Of a stretch of 63,286 nt of DNA, positions 8,643 through 17,654 are shown piece by piece. Each line of letters begins with the position of its first letter. Position 1 is the first letter of the stretch. Below the pieces are notes generated by a model, which worked only from the letters and a program-made list of their open reading frames with translations, made no database searches and had not been told where the DNA came from. Source of the stretch: Candidatus Loosdrechtia aerotolerans (GTDB lineage: Bacteria > Planctomycetota > Brocadiia > Brocadiales > Brocadiaceae); assembly GCA_021646405.1 (NCBI GenBank), contig SOER01000016.1, positions 1 to 63,286 of the forward strand, read 5' to 3'. A program made the position numbers and the translations under genes.

Positions 8643-9326
8643 TTAATGTGTTATACGATGGGGAATTAAAATCTCAGTAGTATAGGTACCTGTTTCTGGT
8701 ACATTTCCGGTACCGGTACCATAGACTTCCAGGGTTATTCTTATACTATCAGGTAAACGGCCTGTTGTAGTACCACTTGTGCTGTTCCAGGTACTTACCC
8801 AGGTGTTTTCACTGCTATATTCAAGATGAAAGTAGTTGATATTTGCTGCAAGTTTATAAAATGTTGCATCGGCAGGGTCGAAACCGGTAACCGTCCCGTA
8901 GATATACGATGTGTTATTGTATTCTGCCCTCATGAGTTCATCCGAATTATTCAGGTAATAAGTAACAAGGGTTGCAGGTGTTGACGAACCATTTGTCGTT
9001 AACGATAAGAAAGTGAGGATACTACTGTTATCCTTCGGAAGCGGCGTAAGCCCGGCTGCCTCGGCAGTGGTAAAGGATCTAAAATAATCTCTTTCATCTT
9101 TAAGTGTTGTGCCCTTTAAATCACGGGAAATACTATCAAGAGCTATTCTCGCATACTGATACATCACGAGCTTACTGTTTGAAAAAGAAAACACCTTCTT
9201 TGATTGGTAAAACAGGGTAAAAGCTATACCCCATAAGATTGCCATGAGTACTATAACAAAGAGTAATTCCAGAAGCGTAAAACCATCATTTTTCTTCTTT
9301 GTACTTTTAAGATTTCGTTTTACCAT
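8643..9326 (-). CDS. GspJ-like pseudopilin
   Basis: This 227-aa prepilin has a basic leader and the peptidase/methylation site GFTLLELLFVIVLMAIL, with the cleavage glycine and glutamate +5 in place. The globular part is rich in Ser/Thr, as is common in exported pseudopilins. The gene overlaps the preceding pseudopilin by one base and precedes the GspK-like gene, the order expected for GspI-J-K. Confidence 0.8.
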   Translation of the reverse strand: MVKRNLKSTKKKNDGFTLLELLFVIVLMAILWGIAFTLFYQSKKVFSFSNSKLVMYQYARIALDSISRDLKGTTLKDERDYFRSFTTAEAAGLTPLPKDNSSILTFLSLTTNGSSTPATLVTYYLNNSDELMRAEYNNTSYIYGTVTGFDPADATFYKLAANINYFHLEYSSENTWVSTWNSTSGTTTGRLPDSIRITLEVYGTGTGNVPETGTYTTEILIPHRITH

Positions 9327-10051
9327 TAATGTGGAGTGTGTAATGTATTGTAAATACCTGTAATGGTATTCGTCGATATATACGGGGCAGAACTTGCCGT
9401 CTCGTATTCATAAGGCTGCTGTATCGTTATACTGTTAGCAGATCTGTCAACATTCGTTATACGATACCAGATGCGATTGTGTGTATTACAAATAAAATCA
9501 TTAACCGAAATATTGTTGATATTTGATACGTTAGATAGGGTTTTATTTTGATAAACAAAATCTGCAGTACCATTGTTTACCGTATAATTTTTATATACGG
9601 TAATCTGCTGCCTGAAAAGATAGGTTTCTCCTATTGATGTTGCCGTTCCATCAGGATTTTGAGGAGGTTCAATATCTATAGGCACAAGGGAGGTATTCCA
9701 GCCAAAAAGAGAATTTCCTGGTACTGTGATAGTACCAGTCTCCGGATAGAAATAACAAACAGGGGTACTTGTTCCCGATATAGCATTTACAATATCCCGG
9801 ATGTAATAATCTGGTCCGCTTACATTCCCGGCAGGATATTTGTATGATGCATAAGCAAGAGGTATTTCAGACGAAACAGCCCCTACCGTAATTTTAGCAA
9901 TTTTATTCGTATTATGAATACCTACAGGAAACAATGCCATAACACCAAAAATACCTATTACCAGGATAAAAATGGCAATAAGTATCTCAATTAAGGTAAA
10001 TCCACGTTTACATTTATATGACATATTCAATGTTATTCTTTTACCTGACAA
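9326..10051 (-). CDS. GspI/PilV-like pseudopilin
   Basis: This 241-aa prepilin has the motif GFTLIEILIAIFILVIGIFG, in which IGIFG is typical of the GspI/PilV group, after a basic leader. The globular domain has no recognisable catalytic motif. It overlaps the upstream GspH-like gene by 19 bases and the downstream GspJ-like gene by one base, so the four pseudopilins are likely translated together. Confidence 0.8.
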   Translation of the reverse strand: MSGKRITLNMSYKCKRGFTLIEILIAIFILVIGIFGVMALFPVGIHNTNKIAKITVGAVSSEIPLAYASYKYPAGNVSGPDYYIRDIVNAISGTSTPVCYFYPETGTITVPGNSLFGWNTSLVPIDIEPPQNPDGTATSIGETYLFRQQITVYKNYTVNNGTADFVYQNKTLSNVSNINNISVNDFICNTHNRIWYRITNVDRSANSITIQQPYEYETASSAPYISTNTITGIYNTLHTPH

Positions 10052-10554
10052 GTGCTACCAAGAACGGTCCGGGTAATTGTTCTATTGGTCTTTACGTCTT
10101 TTAAGATAATAACAACATCTTCCGGAATAGTAATACTCTGCGAATCATGCATCACCCCATGCGATTCGAAATAAATGGTCTTTGTTCCGCTGGTAAAACT
10201 TTGTGGAACATTGTTCCCTCTCCCATATTGCCAGAATCTTACATACCTGGGAAGCCGGTACTCTTTTTTAAAGGTTTTTTCTGCATCTTCTATAATAAGT
10301 ATACAAGGTAAATTCCTGGGAGTTGTATAATAATCAGCGTTTATTATGAGTAAACAACGCTTTCTTTTCGTTATAGCAAAAGTTTTTGCAGAAAATACCG
10401 TATTTTGCAAAATACTGGCCGCTTCATTCAGTCCGTTATGAAAAAAAACAGGGAGCAGTACCCCCGCGAGAAGACCAATAATGGTCATAACAACAATTAG
10501 CTCTAAGAAGGTAAAGCCTCTGCCTTTACTTTGATTATCCCTTAAAGTGTCCAT
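10033..10554 (-). CDS. GspH-like pseudopilin
   Basis: This 173-aa prepilin has GFTFLELIVVMTIIGLLAGV, with the cleavage glycine and Glu+5. The LLAGVLLPVFFHNG and TVFSAKTFAITKRKRC segments resemble GspH-type minor pseudopilins. It is the first of the four pseudopilins and follows a c-di-GMP signalling gene by 28 bases. Confidence 0.8.
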   Translation of the reverse strand: MDTLRDNQSKGRGFTFLELIVVMTIIGLLAGVLLPVFFHNGLNEAASILQNTVFSAKTFAITKRKRCLLIINADYYTTPRNLPCILIIEDAEKTFKKEYRLPRYVRFWQYGRGNNVPQSFTSGTKTIYFESHGVMHDSQSITIPEDVVIILKDVKTNRTITRTVLGSTCQVKE

Positions 10555-10582
10555 GATTCTCCAGAGAAAAACCTCAGATAGA

Positions 10583-12709
10583 TCACAGGACTATACCTTT
10601 TGCTAAAATACTTGTAAATTCATTAATTGACAAAGGTTTACAGAAAAAATGGCCCTGTATTTCATCACACCCTAACGATTGTAAAATCTCAAACTGTTCT
10701 TCCGTTTCAACGCCTTCAGCAATAACTTTTATTTGTAAACTATGCGCCATGGTAATGATGGCTTCTGAGATTGCCCTGTCATTAGGATTTGTTGCAATAT
10801 CGTTTACAAATGATTTATCTATCTTTATTCTGTGTATTGGGAGATGTTTAAGGTATCTCATTGATGAATAACCTGTACCAAAATCATCTATTGAGAGCTT
10901 TATTCCCCTGTTATTAAGGAGTCTTAGTTTTGTCAAAATCAATTCCTCATCATGCATCAGAATGCTCTCGGTAAGTTCAATCTCAAGAAAACAGGAATCC
11001 AGTTTTGTTTTGTGCAATATTTGGGTAAGGATCTTTACAAAATCCCGCTGTTTAAACTGACGAGCCGATACATTTACAGAAATGGGCACGGGAAGAATAC
11101 CGTTATTCTGCCAAACTCTATTTTGGATACAAGCAGTATAAAGGGCCCATTCACCAATAGGTATAATAAGTCCTGTTTCTTCAGCAACCGATACAAATTT
11201 TTCAGGTAAAACGAGTTCGCTGTCTGGCGGTTGCCATCGGATCAATGCCTCAACGCCCACAATCTTTTTTGTCTTCGTATCTATTTGTGGTTGATAATGG
11301 AAAAGGAACTCCTCCCGTCTTATCGCCTCCCGAAGTTTTTTCTCAATGGTAAATTTCCAGAAGGCTGCAGTATTCATACTTGATTCATAAAAATGATAGC
11401 TGTTGCCCCCGTTCCCTTTCGCATGATACATAGCAGTATCGGCATTCTTAACGAGAATTCCTATATGATTACCATCTGCAGGATAAATAGTAATACCAAT
11501 ACTAACTCCAATAGTACATTCGTGTTCTTGTTTTATTTGAAATGGAACTTTAAAACAGGAAATAACCCTCCGGGCAACATAGGCGGCATTTTCATGCTCA
11601 TTGATATTGGTAAGGATAATTGCAAATTCATCACCACCTAACCGTGCAACGATATCTGCCTTACGTATGCAGGTTTTTAACCTTTCTGCAGCCATTGTTA
11701 AGAGGGTATCACCAACATCATGTCCCAGGGTATCATTAATTATTTTAAATCTGTCTAAATCCAAAAACAGGATAGCACAGGCATAGTTAGCCCGCTCTGC
11801 CTGTGCTAATATTTTACTCATAGTATTATAAAATAACGTACGGTTAGGAAGCCCCGTAAGGCCGTCAAAATGAGCCATATATTCAAGGCGCTGCTCAATA
11901 GCTTTTCTTTCAGTCATATCGCGCACTATATTGACAATACCGAGTTCTTTTCCGTTTTCATCTCTAATGATTGATCGGGAAAGATAAATAGGAAAAATTT
12001 TTCCATTTTTATGTTGATGATAACTTTCGCCGCACCACACCCCCTTTTTGGTAATATCAATTAAGCCATAATTACCATATTCATTCAGAGAAATATTTTT
12101 CCAAAAAATATCACAACGTTTCCCAATGATATCTTTTTCATCATACCCATGGGTCTTATAAAATGCTTTATTGATAAAGAGAATTTTATTTTCCATATCA
12201 GTAAAAAAAACACTATCATTTATACTCATAAGGGCGTATGACATCAATTGGGAATGGTTTTCCTTTTCCTTGTTTATAAGTGCTTTTTCTAAAACTACCG
12301 GTAATACTTTCAGGTAATTGTGGTTAATATCTTTAATTACATAATCGTAAGCCCCCGCCTTCATAGCTTTGACAGCAATCTCCTCATCACCCGCTCCGGT
12401 TACGATGATAAACGGCACACCAATACTGGAAGATATAATGTCAAATGCTGTACCATCGTTAAGTTTATAGTCGATAACCATTACATCGAATGTTTCTGTT
12501 GATAGAATCTTTTTCGTCTCTGAAACAGATTCAGCAATTAAACAATCATAGGAAAGAGCTCCTTTAGCAACAAGACGTTTGAAGGCGGCCTGATCAACCT
12601 TATCGTCATCAACAAACAATATTTTCGGTTTTCTGTTTTTCACACTTACCCCCACTTTTAGGGTTTCTCTTTGTTTTTTCTTATAAACCCTTCTATCCTG
12701 ATAGCTCAC
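10583..12709 (-). CDS. REC-PAS-GGDEF-EAL cyclic-di-GMP regulator
   Basis: This 708-aa protein has a receiver domain (about 28-145, with VDDD and phospho-acceptor VIDYKLNDG), a PAS domain (about 155-275), a GGDEF domain with an intact RLGGDEF active site, and an EAL domain with EALIRW, TESILM, DDFGTGYSS and AEGVET. Both synthesis and breakdown of cyclic di-GMP therefore look possible. The start used is a GTG that overlaps the upstream receiver gene by 17 bases; a later GTG near the receiver domain is an alternative. It lies between a kinase/receiver pair and the pseudopilins, and the GspE ATPases of this cluster have MshEN-like N-termini, so it may tune the machine through cyclic di-GMP. Confidence 0.88.
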   Translation of the reverse strand: MSYQDRRVYKKKQRETLKVGVSVKNRKPKILFVDDDKVDQAAFKRLVAKGALSYDCLIAESVSETKKILSTETFDVMVIDYKLNDGTAFDIISSSIGVPFIIVTGAGDEEIAVKAMKAGAYDYVIKDINHNYLKVLPVVLEKALINKEKENHSQLMSYALMSINDSVFFTDMENKILFINKAFYKTHGYDEKDIIGKRCDIFWKNISLNEYGNYGLIDITKKGVWCGESYHQHKNGKIFPIYLSRSIIRDENGKELGIVNIVRDMTERKAIEQRLEYMAHFDGLTGLPNRTLFYNTMSKILAQAERANYACAILFLDLDRFKIINDTLGHDVGDTLLTMAAERLKTCIRKADIVARLGGDEFAIILTNINEHENAAYVARRVISCFKVPFQIKQEHECTIGVSIGITIYPADGNHIGILVKNADTAMYHAKGNGGNSYHFYESSMNTAAFWKFTIEKKLREAIRREEFLFHYQPQIDTKTKKIVGVEALIRWQPPDSELVLPEKFVSVAEETGLIIPIGEWALYTACIQNRVWQNNGILPVPISVNVSARQFKQRDFVKILTQILHKTKLDSCFLEIELTESILMHDEELILTKLRLLNNRGIKLSIDDFGTGYSSMRYLKHLPIHRIKIDKSFVNDIATNPNDRAISEAIITMAHSLQIKVIAEGVETEEQFEILQSLGCDEIQGHFFCKPLSINEFTSILAKGIVL

Positions 12710-13106
12710 TCAATGTCCAGTAAAGGTTAATTGTCCTTATTACCTCTACGAATTGCAAATAATCGACAGGTTTAATCATGTAACCGGCAACACTCAAATC
12801 AAAGGTACTTATCCTATCTTTTTCTTCTTTCGATGTTGTCAATACAATAACGGGTATCTTTCGTATCCTGTCATTCATTTTGGCTATTTTTAAAAATTCT
12901 ATACCGTTCATCCTCGGCATATTCAGATCTAAGAGAATAATGCCCGGCAGTTCATTTTTTTCGTCCTTAAGAAATTCTAAAGCCTCTTCTCCGTTGCTGG
13001 TTATCTTCAATGGATTAGCAATTTTAATATCTTTCAGTGCACGTTTCACTGTCATTTGATCAACAATATCATCTTCGACGAGAAGGATTGTCTCTTGTTT
13101 TCTCAT
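12693..13106 (-). CDS. Single-domain response regulator (Rcp1-like receiver)
   Basis: This 137-aa protein is a stand-alone receiver. It shows the acidic pair VEDD, the phospho-acceptor in LLDLNMPRMNG, the conserved TTS and the late lysine (MIKPVD). It resembles the Rcp1 receivers that pair with phytochrome-type kinases. A GGAGAAAGG ribosome-binding site precedes the ATG. It sits directly after the histidine kinase gene and overlaps the GGDEF-EAL gene, so it probably relays phosphate between them. Confidence 0.88.
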   Translation of the reverse strand: MRKQETILLVEDDIVDQMTVKRALKDIKIANPLKITSNGEEALEFLKDEKNELPGIILLDLNMPRMNGIEFLKIAKMNDRIRKIPVIVLTTSKEEKDRISTFDLSVAGYMIKPVDYLQFVEVIRTINLYWTLSELSG

Positions 13107-13133
13107 TTTACCTTTCTCCCAGTTATGGTAAAT

Positions 13134-14519
13134 TTAATAGGGGAAAGTGAAAAAAAATGTACTTCCATTGCCAATCTTAGACTCTACCCACACTTTTCCA
13201 CCATACATATCTACAATCTTTTTTACTATAGAAAGGCCAATACCTGTGCTCTCTATCTCATCACGTGGCTTTAATGTCTGAAATATTTGAAATATCTTCT
13301 CAAAATATTTTTCTTCGATACCGGGACCATTATCAGCAACGCTAAACTTCCAGCATTTATCCCCTTTGCTGCAACCAATGGTAATTTTTCCTTTGGGCTT
13401 ATCCATGTACTTTACAGCATTACCAATCAAATTTTGAAAAACCTGCTCAATACGAACCATTTCACATACAAGAGTAGGTAATGTGTTCGCAACCTCTATT
13501 TCTATATTCTCAGGTGGATTAATCAAATCGATTACATTTTTTACAAGGGTATTCAGGTCTACCTCCATCTTTTCTTCTTTAAAACGGCTAACCCTGGAAT
13601 ACTGAAGGATACCTTCAATAAGGGTATCTATTCTCCGTACCCTTCCGATAAGCAGCCGCATTTGATTTTTACCTTCTTCATCAAATTTTTCTGAATAGTC
13701 AGTTGTAATCCAGTCGGCCAGAGAACTAATTGCACGAAGGGGTGCTCTTAAATCGTGTGATACTATATATGCAAAATCTTTTAATTCCTGATTAACACTT
13801 TTTAACTCACTCAGGAGTTGAATCTGTTTTGCCTCTATTTGTTTACGTTCCGTAATATCCAGGACCACGCATACTATTCCGTTTATCGTATCACGGTTAC
13901 GCATTATTGAACTTGAGAAAAGAACCGGTATGCTCGTGCGATCTTTTGAGAGGAAAATACTTTCCACGTTTTTTACAAAACCCCTCTCATATAAGCTATT
14001 TACTGTAATCAATTTATATTTCAAATCTTCTCCAAGAATTTTATCAAAGGGCACCCCGGCAAGTTCGTCTTTCGTATACCCTAACATTTCACATGCAGCT
14101 TCGTTAATATCCTGAATGTACCAATTCTGAGAAAGAACGATAAGTCCACCGATAATAGAACGGATAATACTATCGGAATAATCCCGGGAGATCGTCGTTT
14201 TTTTTAAGTTTTCCGTCATCTTATTCAGTAACGATGCCAGCTGTCCCAATTCATCTTTTGATTGTATGTGTATCACATGTTCCAGGTTGCCACTTCCAAG
14301 AATCACTGTTCCTTTCTTTAATTCTCTGATAGACTTCATTGTGCTTCTAAATAGGCTGTTAGAGATGAAGACTACGAGTACGGAGATCCCTGCAAGGATA
14401 TAAATAAAAAGCCCTGGTTGTATATCGTGCAGGTAATTCCATATAAGAAACCCGGTAATTGACAATATGATAGAACTTATTAAAAACAAAACAGCCTGCA
14501 GTCTTCCGTTTATACTCAT
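13134..14519 (-). CDS. Membrane sensor histidine kinase with HAMP and PAS domains
   Basis: This 461-aa kinase has two N-terminal membrane helices with a very short loop (about 9-60), a HAMP domain (about 58-110), a PAS domain (about 115-235) and a HisKA domain with the phospho-accepting histidine in SHDLRAPL. A full ATPase domain follows (NLIGNAVKY, ADNGPGIEE, GIGLSIVKKI). The short periplasmic part suggests that it senses in the membrane or cytoplasm. It lies between GspF and a receiver gene in a pilus-type cluster. Confidence 0.88.
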   Translation of the reverse strand: MSINGRLQAVLFLISSIILSITGFLIWNYLHDIQPGLFIYILAGISVLVVFISNSLFRSTMKSIRELKKGTVILGSGNLEHVIHIQSKDELGQLASLLNKMTENLKKTTISRDYSDSIIRSIIGGLIVLSQNWYIQDINEAACEMLGYTKDELAGVPFDKILGEDLKYKLITVNSLYERGFVKNVESIFLSKDRTSIPVLFSSSIMRNRDTINGIVCVVLDITERKQIEAKQIQLLSELKSVNQELKDFAYIVSHDLRAPLRAISSLADWITTDYSEKFDEEGKNQMRLLIGRVRRIDTLIEGILQYSRVSRFKEEKMEVDLNTLVKNVIDLINPPENIEIEVANTLPTLVCEMVRIEQVFQNLIGNAVKYMDKPKGKITIGCSKGDKCWKFSVADNGPGIEEKYFEKIFQIFQTLKPRDEIESTGIGLSIVKKIVDMYGGKVWVESKIGNGSTFFFTFPY

Positions 14520-14558
14520 TATATTCTCTTTTTTCAGTTCAAATTCAATGTTATATCA

Positions 14559-15803
14559 CTATCCGCTTAAGCCCTGCATCAGCTTTATTAATGGTACAAA
14601 CATCGCTATTACAATAAAACCAATGGATCCCCCCAGAAAGATAATCATCATGGGTTCTATAAGACTGACCATAGCTTCTACCGCCCTGTCAACTTCATCG
14701 TCATAATTATCCGCTACTTTTGTAAGCATTTTATCTAAACTTCCCGTCTCCTCTCCAACCTCTATCATATTAATAACTATTTCATCACAAATCTTAGAAG
14801 CCCGGAGAGGTTTTGTAATATTCTCTCCCCCCCTTACACTATCATGGATATGTTGAATTGACTGTGCTACAGCCGCATTTCCTGTAGATTCCTTAACATT
14901 AGTCAGGGCTTCCAGGATTGGTACCCCGCTTGATGTCAGGGTTGCTAACGTACGGGTAAATCTCGATATGATTGATTTGTTTATAATTACGCCAATGACC
15001 GGTAATTTAAATTTCGCCCTGTCCGTCAGTAATCGTATTTTTTTTATTTTTCGGAGGATTTTATAAAATGCAACAGTACCAATTGGGATAGCAGGAACAA
15101 ACATCCATTGTGTTTTTAAAAACATACTGAACGAAATAAGCATCCGGGTAGGAGCAGGCAACTCAAGACTTAATTCTTCAAACACCTTCGCAAAGCTGGG
15201 AATAATAAAAATCATGAGTCCTATTAAAATACCAATTGCAACAACCATAACAACCGTAGGATATATCATGGCACTGATTATTTTCCTGATAACCCGCTCC
15301 ATTTTTTCACGAAAATCAGCTAACCTTTGCAGGATGACATCCAAAGAGCCACTAACTTCACCTGCCCTTACAATGCTAATATACAATTTATCAAAAACCC
15401 TTGGATGTTTTGCAAAGGCACCGGAGAGAGTACTTCCGCCTTCAATATCGTCAATTACCTTCACGATCGCTTTTTTCAGTAATCCCTTTTTCATTTGTGA
15501 AGAGAGTATTCTGAGACCCCGTATGATAGGAAGCCCTGCATCCTGAAGGGTTGATAATTGTCGTGTGAATATCGTTAGTTCTTTCGATTTAACCTTCCCG
15601 AAGGAGATATCGCCAAATCCCTTTGAGGTTGTATCTGAGGATACTTTTTTCCCTTTTTGGCGGACTTGAATTTCTTTAACATCGGTTGGAAAATACCCTA
15701 AGCTCCGTATTTTTGCAATGGCATTATAAGAGCTTGGTGCGTCGAGCTTACCTTTTACTACTCGTCCATTACTGTTAATTGCATTATATTGGAAGGTAGG
15801 CAT
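14559..15803 (-). CDS. gspF: GspF/PilC-family inner-membrane platform protein
   Basis: This 414-aa protein has the two T2SSF domains and membrane helices typical of the platform that couples the ATPase to pseudopilus growth. The N-terminus MPTFQYNAINSNGRVVKGKL and the helix ending GFIVIAMFVPLIKLM are family hallmarks, and its length is normal. It follows the second GspE gene by 22 bases. Confidence 0.9.
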   Translation of the reverse strand: MPTFQYNAINSNGRVVKGKLDAPSSYNAIAKIRSLGYFPTDVKEIQVRQKGKKVSSDTTSKGFGDISFGKVKSKELTIFTRQLSTLQDAGLPIIRGLRILSSQMKKGLLKKAIVKVIDDIEGGSTLSGAFAKHPRVFDKLYISIVRAGEVSGSLDVILQRLADFREKMERVIRKIISAMIYPTVVMVVAIGILIGLMIFIIPSFAKVFEELSLELPAPTRMLISFSMFLKTQWMFVPAIPIGTVAFYKILRKIKKIRLLTDRAKFKLPVIGVIINKSIISRFTRTLATLTSSGVPILEALTNVKESTGNAAVAQSIQHIHDSVRGGENITKPLRASKICDEIVINMIEVGEETGSLDKMLTKVADNYDDEVDRAVEAMVSLIEPMMIIFLGGSIGFIVIAMFVPLIKLMQGLSG

Positions 15804-15825
15804 TTTTGTCGTTTATTTATTCAAT

Positions 15826-17574
15826 TCATGCCAATGCTGTTTCTCTTATTACTTCTTGAACAGTTGTTAATCCGTTACGTATCGCAATTAATCCACTCTC
15901 TCTCAATGTATACATTCCGTTTTTCTTTGCGGCAGTTCTGATCACATTCGCATTTGCTTGTTCAGTTATTAAATGACGCAGTTCTTCATCAATAACCAAA
16001 ATTTCAAATATCCCAATACGTCCTTTGTATCCCGTATTATGACAGTTGCTACATCCTCTGCCCTGGAAAAACCGTGTTTCCTGTATATCATTCTCTGTTA
16101 GACATAGTTCCGTCATATACTCTTCCGGAGGTTTATATTCTTCTCTACAAGAGGTACAGATCTTACGTACCAATCTCTGGCTAATAACAGCACCTACGGT
16201 AGCTGCAATTAAATATGGCTTGATACCAAGATCTATTAATCGGGTTATTGTTGTGGGGGCATCATTGGTATGTAACGTACTGAAGACTAAATGTCCGGTT
16301 AACGAGGCCTGTATAGCAATTCTGGCGGTTTCTTCATCCCGTATTTCACCTACAAGAATTATATCAGGGTCTTGTCGTAAAATAGCTCTGAGGCAGTTTG
16401 CAAAATCTACGTTAATAGACGGGTTTATTTGCACCTGAATGAGACCGTCAATATCATATTCAACAGGATCTTCTGTTGTAATAATTTTTGTGTTGATATC
16501 ATTTAAATAATGTAAGGCTGCATAAAGGGTGGTTGTCTTCCCGGATCCGGTCGGACCGGTAACGAGAATAATTCCGTTTGGTTTGCTCAACAATCGATAG
16601 ACTAATTTTAATTCTTCAGGGCGAAATCCTAATAATTTTAAGTCCAGTGATACAGCAGACTTATTCAGCAAACGCATAACAATACTCTCCCCGTATTTTG
16701 TAGGAAGTGTGGAAACACGCAGATCAATGGGTGTTCCGCCAACATTTAATTGTATACGCCCGTCTTGTGGTAATCTTCGCTCGGAAATGTCCATGCCCGA
16801 TAACAGCTTTATTCGCGATGCAATTGGTATCCCAAGCTGTTTTGGTGGGGAAATCTTTTCGTGGAGTATGCCATCAATACGATATCGTATCTTAAACTCC
16901 TTTTGAAAAGGTTCCAAGTGTATATCGCTTGCCTTATCCAAAATAGCATCAAGGAACATGAGGTTGACCCATTTTCTTACAGGAGTTGTTGCCGCCACCT
17001 TCTTGAGTTCTTCAATATCAATATACTCCATCCCCGAAGGTTCACTGTACGATTTATCATCTCTAAACTCCAACAATAACTGTTCAACAGATTCGTGCCT
17101 TTTTGGATAGTATTTCTCGATCGCGCGATTAACCTCTTCTCTATGGCACAATACCGGTTTTAAGGAACATTTCAATATCATCCTTAAATCATCCAAAGCC
17201 TCGAAATTTAAGACATCGGTCTGGGCAATGCTCAGGGTATTATTATCGTGACTTATTGGTATTATCTGATATAATTGTGCAATAGCAGCGGGTACCATAT
17301 GAATAACATCGGGTGCTATATCCATATTTTCAATAGATACAATCTCCAATCCTAAATACTCGCTCAAGGCCTCCATAATCTGCTCATTCGTCACATAATT
17401 CAGGCTTATGAGGATATCACCAAATATGCCACCTTTCTGTCTTTGAATTACCAACGCTTCATGAATTTGATCTTCAGTAATGTGCCCTTTTTCTTTTAAT
17501 ATTTGTCCGAAAAGTTTTCTTTTTGCTTCGGCTTTTATATCTTTTTTTATTTTCTCTTGTGCCTGCATAAGCAT
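15826..17574 (-). CDS. gspE: GspE/PilB-type assembly ATPase 1
   Basis: This 582-aa ATPase should power pseudopilus assembly. It has an MshEN-like N-terminus (GQILKEKGHITEDQI, a fold that binds cyclic di-GMP in some relatives), Walker A GPTGSGKTTTLYA, an Asp box and Walker B region (DPDIILVGEIRDEETA) and a four-cysteine zinc site (CTSC and CSNC). It lies between a second GspE-type gene and gspF. Two ATPases in one cluster are unusual and may serve different pili. Confidence 0.92.
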   Translation of the reverse strand: MLMQAQEKIKKDIKAEAKRKLFGQILKEKGHITEDQIHEALVIQRQKGGIFGDILISLNYVTNEQIMEALSEYLGLEIVSIENMDIAPDVIHMVPAAIAQLYQIIPISHDNNTLSIAQTDVLNFEALDDLRMILKCSLKPVLCHREEVNRAIEKYYPKRHESVEQLLLEFRDDKSYSEPSGMEYIDIEELKKVAATTPVRKWVNLMFLDAILDKASDIHLEPFQKEFKIRYRIDGILHEKISPPKQLGIPIASRIKLLSGMDISERRLPQDGRIQLNVGGTPIDLRVSTLPTKYGESIVMRLLNKSAVSLDLKLLGFRPEELKLVYRLLSKPNGIILVTGPTGSGKTTTLYAALHYLNDINTKIITTEDPVEYDIDGLIQVQINPSINVDFANCLRAILRQDPDIILVGEIRDEETARIAIQASLTGHLVFSTLHTNDAPTTITRLIDLGIKPYLIAATVGAVISQRLVRKICTSCREEYKPPEEYMTELCLTENDIQETRFFQGRGCSNCHNTGYKGRIGIFEILVIDEELRHLITEQANANVIRTAAKKNGMYTLRESGLIAIRNGLTTVQEVIRETALA

Positions 17575-17654
17575 ACTGAAAAATGATAGTAAAATTGAAG
17601 GCTGAAAACTTATATTTTGAAAAGTATCAAATTAAAATCCTGACGTTCCTCTAT